From Amanita rubescens (Eukaryota; Basidiomycota; Agaricomycetes; Agaricales; Amanitaceae), in NCBI GenBank assembly GCA_015039365.1, contig WION01000350.1:1-55572 (forward strand): 55,572 bases of DNA. The letters are read 5' to 3'. A model generated the notes under the pieces. That model made no database searches and was not told the DNA's origin. It saw only the letters and a list, made by a program, of their open reading frames with translations. Each line of letters begins with the position of its first letter. Position 1 is the stretch's first letter. Positions 44,291 to 52,729 of the stretch are shown piece by piece. A program made the position numbers and the translations under genes.

Positions 44291-47070
44291 ATCTGCGCGT
44301 TTTAAAGGGACATTGTAACAGGAACTATTTTTCTCTTTGGGGCATCTTTAGTACAAGTGATATTGCATCAATAGTGACGCTGATTTCTCACCGTATCCTA
44401 CAAAACGTTCTATTCTATTATACATTCGGTTTGGATTGTACATAAATACTATTCAGAGAACCTGGTAATAATAGCACCTACACATCAGTGTATCCCGGGC
44501 CGACCGATCATTTCCTTCCCACTATCATTAGCCACAGCGTCGAAAGCATACGACTAATTCACCTTGCCGTCCATTCCAGGTAACATTTGAAAAAGACTTT
44601 GGTTGCTCTTCAGATCCACTGGATGGATACAACAACACCTAGTTGACGTGACTTGGGAAACTCAGCCACATCGCGTTGTGGGGCCGGTTATGAGATCCAC
44701 CTGAGCAATAGTGCCATTTCTTTATTTGTTTCGGATCCGGTGTCTTCTTGGCTGCTAGTAAACCACCTGGAAAATATTGTTACAATAATTGCTAACGATT
44801 TGCGTACCCAACTTACGGTTCGATAGCAATGTCAATAGCCTCCATCCCCACATGCCTCCTCGATGCGCCTAGGTCCGGTATTCCAGGAGGCCGACACAAG
44901 ATGTAATAATTTTGAGGGTAGCCTGCGAAACGTGGGGCCTGAAGTGGGTACTGCATTTGAGGACAAGTGACCGGAGACTTGAGAGAATTCTGCAGGGGTG
45001 CGCTGAAGTGCCATGCCGGTGACTGCGGATGAATACGAAATCTGGTATTACAGGGTATGTTTTCGCTGTCGCAAAGGCTTCAATTTTTTGGTCGTCTAGT
45101 GCGACATGTATAGCCACTTCCTGTCTAGCATTTGCGCCGGCGGATAAAGTTGAGAGCGAGCTTTCATGGATGTGGGGGTTACGGGGATTACAATTCAGTG
45201 GATACCCGCTCGCAAATAATCTATCCAATTATGGGGCCAGTTCCTGCGTGGCTGCACCAGGAGTACAGCTTGAAATTGCATTGGCTACCGTTCAATTTAG
45301 CGGCGGCATTGGATGTGTGAGGTTGGGCGAAGGTTCGGCGGTTGTTGTTCGCGAGGCGAGGCGAGTTAAAATAGGTCGGTGGCACATTTGCAATGGCGCC
45401 CTAAGTTCGGCCGTCATCTAGACGCTGGCCTCGAGGGTACAACGAAGGAGAGAATGTTGGGTGGGTGATTACATATACTGTACACAGGCTTTGTTCACGC
45501 GACCGTGGCTTTTGAAATTGAATTCAATGTCCTACACTGTGCATGTTCAGCTCCACGAGGCACCATACATCTCATTTCTTTCGCTGGCGCTATTCCCGTC
45601 CACTCGCCATGCGCGCAATGAGGCCGAATGACATCAGGTCTGAAGATCTGATAGCCCGCCAAATGTTCGGAGCCCTCAATAACAATCCAAGTTGAACGTT
45701 GAAATTTGAATCAATAGCCAAGCATTCGAATTCGCTGAGCAAAGTTCCGGTCTTCCGACCAGCTTGTGCATTTGCTTCCTCAGGGCCAAGCCGACAGTAA
45801 TATTTTGAAGACACGATCCAAGTCTGTCGCTCTCCATTAGCGACTCAGTAAACTCTCGTCATTCGACTCTCGCAGCAAATCTCTAAATTGGATATTCTGC
45901 GGAGCTGATTCATGCCAAAGCACTGAGAGATATTGGCTACTCTCCCTGCCAGATATTCTTTCGACTTCCCGCAATTTTGCTAGGCGATTTTGTTTAGTCC
46001 TCCCGGTGCTAGTGCCGTACTTGTCAAGAAGGCCTCTCAATTGTATCAATCACCTTATTGCAAAGATGTTCGCTGCTATCGTTGCGCCAGAGCGTCGGGG
46101 TGGGACTAGACGCTGTTGCGAACTGCACGCAGACCAGCGTGCAAACACATGTGCGTATTCAGCTCCTTTTTGATCGACGGATCATAACTTTTGAATTTCC
46201 AGTAAAGTAACATTATTTCGAGTACTCTGGAGCCCCACGTTCTGGAACTTGAACATTTGACCTTGAATTCGATCTCGAGAACTTGGTTGTAAAGTACAAG
46301 ATGGAGCTGCCATTAAAGTTCTCTGATGTAATCTACGTTCTGACTAGGCGCCTATCAATGTGGTGTTCTGTCAAAATTGCATTTCCCACCAAGGTTGAAA
46401 GTGACTCATCTCCCGAGGCTGTGACAGTCGGGTCACACTTTCCGGATATGGTATGTTGGGCGGGGCGATGTTGACGCGTCGACGACCGTAACCAAACGGC
46501 GTCTGTCCCGAAGAGTATGAAAAGGAACGGATGCTGCTCTTGTTGATTCTTTTTTCCCGGCCTTTTTTGTCTTCCTCTTGCTTGAGGGATTCCAAACTCG
46601 AAGGAATGTCCACCTTTGCTTGCGAATTCTTCTCTCCCAACGTCAAGCATGTCGTGGAGCTGCTGTCCATAGAGGCATTCATTCTGTCTGCCTCGTGCTG
46701 ACAGCGGGATTCCCCAAGCACCGCGCTTCCTATCGGATTGTTTTCATTTCCCAGGTGTTACCCTCCAGCGGTGATACGCCATGAGAGAAATGTCAACCCC
46801 AGCGACCCGGAACACATACCCTATACCTGAATGCGAAGTGTTAGTTGCTAGCGTGGTTATCGGGAGGTCTGGGCGAGTGCGGATCTTGGAAGGAGCGGTG
46901 GACAAACCATCAAGGTATTGAAACTACCATGGGACAAGGTTCGTTCAAAACCCCCGAAAAACGCTAATTCCTCATTCCTCTTCCTCCTTTCCTCCCTTCT
47001 TTCTTTCTTTCCTTCCCTTCTTTCCTGAACAACTTTTCCTTCTCATTCTCTCTAAAAGCATACAATCTCT
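44291..47070. other. Intergenic, 2.8 kb
   Basis: No gene is supported. On the minus strand at 45190-44820 two frames carry coding-like text (ARQEVAIHVALDDQKIEAFATAKTYPVIPDFVFIRS; MQYPLQAPRFAGYPQNYYILC) that could be neighbouring exons or a relic. The right end holds the distal block (46398-46473) and a long pyrimidine tract (about 46968-47025) of copy 4. Confidence 0.4.
46398..46473 (+). promoter_or_regulatory. Conserved distal promoter block of copy 4
   Basis: AAAGTGACTCATCT (TGACTCA at 46402-46408), GAGGCT, GTGACAGTCGGGTCAC (46421-46436, perfect GTGAC-N6-GTCAC), ACTTTCC, GGATATGG and ATGTTGGGCGGGGCGATG. The first 14 bases and the CAGTCGGGTCAC core are identical to the block of copy 1, which lies 22 kb away on the other strand. 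About 650 bases upstream of the start at 47071. Confidence 0.7.
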
Positions 47071-47626
47071 ATGAATCCCAAGCTAGCTTTCTCCCAGAAC
47101 AACAGCACCACCTCCAATCACACCCGCTACCCACCATCCTACGAAGCTGCTAATGTTTCGTATTCATTGCGTCTCCCCACTTATCGCTCGTCCTATATCC
47201 GCCGTTTCCATCCCTATGCCAGATATGCCCGCATAGAAGAGTTCAGCGATGTATGGTTACTCCTCATTGCTTCAGCACACGTGTCCTAACCCCACCAAGG
47301 ATGACGAGGACGAGGGCAATTGGGTTGAGGATATGCTTTTTGACTTAGGCATCCTCGAAGAGCAAGTCCCGCTCCCTCCTGCAGCCATTGCTGAGGAGCG
47401 CGCCGACAGAAATATAGACAACAACGTGGAGGAGCCGCAGCAGGGAGGAGCGCTTTTGGTCATTGATCCTGCAGTAGTCGACGCAGGAGACGAAGAGCAG
47501 CGTGGCGAGGCTGAAAACTTGGCGCGATTCCCCGTCTTTCACAGACTCGTGTGTATTCGTCAATGTTTCTATTCTTTTCATTAACCTTCATGCACACAGG
47601 ACGTAAACCTGATTCGGGGCGGTTGA
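47071..47626 (+). CDS. YRSSYxRRFHPYAR family copy 4
   Basis: Exons 47071-47250, 47300-47548 and 47600-47626, introns of 49 and 51 nt, both in phase 0, giving 151 residues. Exon 1 starts MNPKLAFSQNNSTT and has PPSYEAANVSY followed by LRLPTYRSSYIRRFHPYARY, ending EEFSD. Exon 2 opens with acidic DDEDEGNWVED and MLFDLGILEEQ, then a neutral/acidic tail (ALLVIDPAVVDAG, AENLARFPVFHRL). If the last intron is not used, the frame stops at 47584 instead. PPSY is a PPxY motif, which WW domains of Rsp5/Nedd4 ligases bind. A strong pyrimidine tract lies 45-100 bases upstream. No signal peptide or domain. Confidence 0.7.
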
Positions 47627-47954
47627 CTACAGAGTTATTTCATCTATTTCTTGACCCCGATTTTTGCTGTCTCGCTCCTTTATTTAAAGCACTCCATAGC
47701 CACACTCAGATGCTTGGCTAATTTTGGTTGTACACATATCACACGACTTCGTTAGGTACACATATTTATACAAGACGTGGATTCGTCATGTTGCATTGCA
47801 AGCGCTATGAAAAGGAACATTATACAACGAAGCGTAGAGTGGATCCCATACTCGCAGTGCTGCTGTGATTGGCTGCGTGGCCTCGAGGACGAACGTTCAC
47901 ATTGAGCGCTAGGGTCGATTGTTCCTGGCACTATTCGGTAATCTAACTTTGGAC
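47627..47954. other. Short intergenic between convergent copy 4 and candidate copy 6
   Basis: Nothing recognised. Confidence 0.4.
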
Positions 47955-48173
47955 TCATTGAGTCAGGTTTCCGTGCTCACGCCTCACATCCTAGCACCAT
48001 CTTCCCGTCCAGCGTTTATTGTGTATGATGTTCATATCGATTACCTCTATAGAAGATAACACGTGAAGAGGTGAAGAGGCCTCGTCGCACGGTTCTTTCA
48101 TCTCAAATTTCCACTTTAAATTTCCCACAAGTAGCCATCGGTAAGTAGGAGCCGAAATCTCCGTATGATGCAT
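47955..48173 (-). pseudogene. Possible decayed sixth member of the YRSSY family
   Basis: Exon 1 (48173-48045, 43 residues, MHHTEISAPTYRWLL...) ends SSIE at a phase-0 donor GTAATC. After a 54-nt intron exon 2 opens with Asp (DVRREHGNLTQ) and stops at 47955. This geometry (about 45-60 codons, phase-0 intron, acidic junction, short second exon) matches the family, and PTYR is kept. The RRFHPYAR block is not recognisable. A weak version of the distal block lies 650 bases upstream (48807-48853). TATAAATT near 48260 on the minus strand could serve as TATA box. Confidence 0.3.
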
Positions 48174-48806
48174 GGCTCACCTACTGGAGAAAGCTCTCTC
48201 GGGACTATATTCAAGTCAGCGTTTGACAGTTTATATCACCGCGATGCGTTAATTTATAAAATACGTCCACCGCCCATCGTTCATCAGAACTTCGCGAGAA
48301 TTGAGATACGTTCGCAAAACTGTGTGGTGGGATTCGACAGAGTTGGCGGTGGAAGTGGTATTGGATCACTTGTTAGCGGAATAAAGGACGCGAAGTCCTG
48401 ATTGATGCGACGTCTTGTTTATCGCCTGCATGGTTGGATGTGAAGCTTGCTATGGGGCTCTATGGGGCCCCACAGACTATACTTATCCGCAAAGTGTATC
48501 TTCCATCGCCAAAGACGCCCGGTCCGAAGTTCCGAGAGGCGGTTGGAACGCCGTACTAGTTGACGATGCCTTCAAATGTCGATTTTCCACCGCGCAACGA
48601 GGTATGAAAAGGGCTGTGCAATTTAGACGTAGAAATATGTGCATCGGCACTGAGTCGAAGATGTTCGGAATTCTTGATAGCCCTGCCGGCGGTATTTCAG
48701 AGCCTATCGCAACTCTGTCCGTGGCCCCCGGCGACACCTGATTTAGTCATCCAGGTAGTGTCCCTTCGCCGTTCGGTCGACCACACTGGCTCCTTGAGCC
48801 TTGTCT

Positions 48807-48853
48807 GGAAGCATGTGCCACCAGTCACCTCGCGCTCCGCCATAAATCACTTT
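48807..48853 (-). promoter_or_regulatory. Degenerate distal promoter block, candidate copy 6
   Basis: Minus strand: AAAGTGATTTATGG, CGGAGCGCGAG, GTGACTGGTGGCACATGC, TTCC. Compare AAAGTGACTCATCT, GAGGCGCGCG, GTGACGGTCGGGTCACATGC and TTCC of copies 1 and 2. About 650 bases upstream of the 48173 start. Confidence 0.35.
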
Positions 48854-50025
48854 CATTGCCCCATGTATTTTTTTTTGGGAAAGAAGAGCCGGTCTAGAGC
48901 CGAACGGCGGCCATGGATTTATGTCGAGACTCCATAAAGCAATGCGGGCGTGTTGAAAGCCGGCATCTGTGCCAAAATGGCAGCAAGTTTTTGGGGATTG
49001 ATGAGGGCGAAAAGGTGGCTTGAGGTGGTGGTATAATTTGGTGTAATTTGTATCTTGGACGCTCACGCTCACCGCGCTTGGTCCTTTCACGATGACTCGA
49101 TGCTTCATACTCCCTTCTCGCTCGCCATTATTCCGTCCTATTCAGGAAACGCCGGAGGCCGTTGCCACAAAGACCGGAATATTGTCGTTCACACCTACGG
49201 ACTACGACTATCCCCCTTGCGCATTGACTCGGTTTCTTGCGTCCCAGATTCTGTGAGACGCGAAGTCACCGAATCCATTTGTTCAGACTTCAAGATAAAT
49301 CCATGCTCATTGCCGACATGGATAAATCTTATGCTGCATTGAGACCGCCTCCGCTGGGGCGGATCTTCGGAGTAGGGCTCAGCGCCTTCACCCAGGTAAG
49401 GCACCATTGAAGCAGTTCATGAATAATTCAGAATCTTACTAGTACAAGTCAGACCTTAGCAGATCCAACACTTTCGAAAGCAGAGTCCGTTAAAACCGCA
49501 TTTCGTTGTGAAGATTTCTGCCGTTCGGGTGTAAATGGACCTGGCAATGAATTCGACCTTGTGTTCAAGACATTCCAGCTACCGCTCCTAGATCATATGA
49601 ACAACAACCAGCGGCTAAGCAAGTAAAGCAAGATGTTCCCTAGCCCAAAGTACCGGAAGGTCTTGAAAGAAAGACATGCTCTCGCTATCTTATCGATACC
49701 TGCTCGTGCAGGATTATAAAAACAATTATGTCGCAGCGCATAAAACGCATATACATAGTTGTCGACAATAGTCAGGCAGTTGCGTCTTCTTTCCTTGTCA
49801 TAATACTTCCACATTGAACGTATTTCATTTCAGGTCGCCAAAGAAGTCGATTTCCCCAAGATTAGAACCATGGAATTCTTGGCTTCGGCGCAGTTCTGTC
49901 GATCTTGCTCGCAAGATGGGTGCCTTGGTGGTAGTATCACTCCAAGTACTCTACACATTCCCGGGAACCCTGTGAACATGAGGGTAATGGGCTTTCCCAC
50001 TAGCTCATTATTCATATTGGCTTCA

Positions 50026-50104
50026 AAATGACTCATCTTTCGCTGTACGTGACATCCTGTCACTACTTCCATAATAGGGAACGTCGGGGGCGGGCCGACG
50101 TTGG
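50026..50104 (+). promoter_or_regulatory. Conserved distal promoter block of copy 5
   Basis: AAAATGACTCATCTTTCG (TGACTCA at 50029-50035), GTGACATCCTGTCAC (50049-50063), ACTTCC, then ACGTCGGGGGCGGGCCGACGT, a near-palindrome. About 545 bases upstream of the start at 50594. Confidence 0.65.
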
Positions 50105-50593
50105 GCGGAGCATAGCCAGTCTCACAATGACTCCACGGAATGTATGAAGTTCCGTAATAATATCCGCACACGTCCAATCCTAAAGATCCCCATTAGTCAT
50201 GTTCACTTCGCAAGTTGGCGAGCTTTTCCCTGTCACCTGCGGAAATGGGCCTTTCAGCTCTCTGGCGCTCACCTTTAAATATCTACCTGTCAGACTTCTC
50301 TTTCGTGCTCTAGATGCTCGGTTCTACACGTGTTCCATGGCGTCAAGACGTGATGGTCGCCGGAAAACTTTTTCGGTACCACTCAGGGAGCTTACGGTCG
50401 CTGCCGTGATCGTCTCAACCTAAATGTAGGCGATCAGTATGTGTGCCTATGATAATCGCGGAGATACCATAAAGGTATATACCGTTGAATCCAACGCGCA
50501 GTATAAAGCAAATTTTTAAAACCCTGAAAATATTCCCTCATTCTCTTCCTCCTCCCGTTCTTTTGTTTCCATCTCCACTTTTGTCGCATTCCT

Positions 50594-50934
50594 ATGGATC
50601 CCAATTTCCTTTCTCTTCTGGCGCAAAGCGGAAATGCACCCCGCCATCTTCCGGCATACGAGGAGACGAATATACCATATTCGTTTCGCCTTCCCACGTA
50701 CCGTTCTTCCTACGTTCGCAGGTTCCATCCCTACGCACGCTATGTCACTGTGCCCATCGACGAGGATGATATGGTATGCGCTTCTTTCATGAAACGCGTG
50801 TTGTTCTGACCAGTGAGCAGGACGAGGGCGACTTTGGAGTTGATCAAACCCTGTTGGACCTGGGTATTTTAGGACAGTCGGCTCTGCTGCATCATGCTGC
50901 ACCCGCTGCGCCTGCTAACGAGTGCGTTGATTAA
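50594..50934 (+). CDS. YRSSYxRRFHPYAR family copy 5, shortest member
   Basis: Exons 50594-50773 and 50821-50934 with a 47-nt phase-0 intron give 97 residues. Exon 1 starts MDPNFLSLLAQSG and has LPAYEETNIPY, then FRLPTYRSSYVRRFHPYARY, then VPIDEDDM. Exon 2 opens DEGDFGVDQTLLDLGILGQS and ends in an Ala-rich tail (HHAAPAAPANECVD). TATAAAG at about 50502 lies 90 bases upstream, followed by a pyrimidine-rich leader. An alternative donor near the stop would swap only the last residues. Together with copies 2 and 4 it best defines the family core. No known domain; cytosolic or nuclear by default. Confidence 0.7.
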
Positions 50935-51305
50935 TGATATTGAATCTAGAGACCTAACTTAAGAACGACGCATTTCCAGCCAGCAATGCTCTTAATCCAT
51001 GTGCTCCCCGCAATGACAAGGTGACGGGGATACGATGCAGCACGATTTGCTTGGTACACAGTCTTTCTTGTATCACACTGAGTTCACTCATCCATGTATC
51101 AGGGCATGCTCCACTCTAGAACCGAACAATGCTAGGATACTTTACGACTCGAGATATTCTTTTCGTTTTTGCTTAATTATGCACCATTGTAGCATACCTC
51201 CGCACTCCTTTCTTTCGTAGTCTCCTCGCTTCAGGATAGCGATAAAAACGAGGCTGACGCTCGCTTGATTCATACAGTGTTTTCCAATAAAATATACGTG
51301 AACGT
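50935..51305. other. Intergenic, convergent 3' flanks
   Basis: Holds the 3' flanks of copy 5 (+) and MDM12 (-). Nothing else recognised. Confidence 0.5.
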
Positions 51306-52499
51306 TCAACCACTACCCAGAATTATGGTATGAAAATTAGGAAAGACGAGTTCCTCCTCCACTGTTTTACGAATGACATCTTGAATGAACCTCTCCACCC
51401 TTGTAACATTTTTCAAAACGTGTTTATTCGTCTGCCCAATCTCGCTCTCGATGTAAATGGACGGTAGCAACCGTTGACCGACGCGTAAAGGTTTAGATGA
51501 GTGCGTGGGGATCCCAGTAACGACAGCGTCTTCATCTATATCGGGAGGAGTGCTAGCCGTCGAGCTACGTTTTGCTCGATCGCCAATAGGTCCATACGGA
51601 TCCATATCGTCCAGGACACACAGATGCACTCTGCGACGTTCGCCTTCATAGGCTACCGCGAGCTCTCCATTGAACACGAAGCCCGTCACAGAGAGTTTGA
51701 TCGGGAGAGACATGAACTCGGGTGAAGGATAGTTTATCAACAATGATGTGGTTAGGTTGACGCGCAGATTAGAGTGCCAGTCGACGTGCAGATGGAGCTG
51801 CAGATTTGGGTGTTCTTGAGACGATGGCGGTGGACTGTCTGCGAGTGGGTCCAGAGGCGTGGTATAAGATGGTTCAGTGTTCAGAGAAGAAGGCATGTTC
51901 ATCGAAAGTTCGGCGGGGTCAATGACGCCTTCTGAGAACGTCTGCCGCCGTTTTGGACCGCTACTAGGAGTTGAAGGATGCGAGCGCAGAGAGTGCCAAG
52001 CCGTGGCGGATCGCAAGTCAGGTATGCTCATGCCCAAGCCCGGGCCGCCACTGACTGCCCATGGGTCCAGAGGCGAACGCAGCGCAGGAATAGAGGAAAA
52101 CATATCTGGAGGTTTGCCGAATCCATAGCTGTGTCGTACGTGCGGGGGCAAGTGGTGGTACGCCCTTTGGCGAAACTCGTCCCGCCCCATGTCGAGCGCT
52201 GCGGCTGCCCCGGCGCGACGAGAGACCCACTCGAAGCCTTCGTCTTCTTCAACGCCTCCGCCCACCCGCCCTGGCGCACGTTCCGACCCTTCCTCGTCAT
52301 CTTCTAGGAAGTCACGGTAAATGTCACGCAAGTCTACCAGTTCTACATCTGGTGCTGCCGAACCGAAATCTAGAGATGTGATTTCAATGGGTCCTATGAA
52401 TGATGGCCGCTCAACGCTGGAAAGTTGGCGGTTGAGGATGTCAATGAGGTAAGAGGCAAGGGAGGCATCGAGTTTGTCCCATTCAAGGTCAATTGACAT
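51306..52499 (-). CDS. MDM12: MDM12, ERMES complex subunit (ER-mitochondria lipid transfer)
   Basis: Single exon, 397 residues. The start MSIDLEWDKLD is the family start, and DASLASYLIDILNRQLSSVERPSFIGPIEITSLDFGSAAPDVELVDLRDIY is the opening of the SMP lipid-binding domain. After a Ser/Pro/Gly-rich insertion typical of fungal homologues the domain resumes: NLQLHLHVDWHSNLRVNLTTSLLINYPSPEFMSLPIKLSVTGF, then FNGELAVAYEGERRRVHLCVLDD, and SIYIESEIGQTNKHVLKNVTRVERFIQDVIRKTVEEELVFPNFHTI. Mdm12 is a soluble subunit that bridges Mmm1 in the ER and Mdm34 in the mitochondrial outer membrane. All core blocks are present. Confidence 0.95.
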   Translation of the reverse strand: MSIDLEWDKLDASLASYLIDILNRQLSSVERPSFIGPIEITSLDFGSAAPDVELVDLRDIYRDFLEDDEEGSERAPGRVGGGVEEDEGFEWVSRRAGAAAALDMGRDEFRQRAYHHLPPHVRHSYGFGKPPDMFSSIPALRSPLDPWAVSGGPGLGMSIPDLRSATAWHSLRSHPSTPSSGPKRRQTFSEGVIDPAELSMNMPSSLNTEPSYTTPLDPLADSPPPSSQEHPNLQLHLHVDWHSNLRVNLTTSLLINYPSPEFMSLPIKLSVTGFVFNGELAVAYEGERRRVHLCVLDDMDPYGPIGDRAKRSSTASTPPDIDEDAVVTGIPTHSSKPLRVGQRLLPSIYIESEIGQTNKHVLKNVTRVERFIQDVIRKTVEEELVFPNFHTIILGSG

Positions 52500-52729
52500 T
52501 GAGCGTGTTACCAGTAATTAAAAAAGATCACATGGTCCCCTATTAATCCACTACTATTATAAGGGTATATCTTTAATGTCATGTCTATATCATTACACGG
52601 GCGTCCTTACTGCCAGGTGGCAGCACCTTCGTAACGGAGCGATCCGGCCATGTAAGACGGGCCTTGAATAGGACGTTGATGGCGGTATTATGCATGGATG
52701 CAGGCTAAGGTAAATGTTTCTCATTGACG

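Larger units (their letters stand above)
48174..50593. other. Intergenic, 2.4 kb
   Basis: No gene supported. It includes a degenerate distal block (48807-48853, minus orientation) and the block of copy 5 (50026-50104, plus orientation). Short frames lack motifs. Confidence 0.4.

Noticed and set aside
43562..50934. Small genes as mating pheromone precursors (short, start MD..., clustered)
   Set aside because: None ends in a CaaX box; they have an internal conserved intron and a conserved basic block, unlike basidiomycete pheromones.
43562..50934. Small genes as secreted effectors
   Set aside because: No N-terminal signal peptide and few cysteines.
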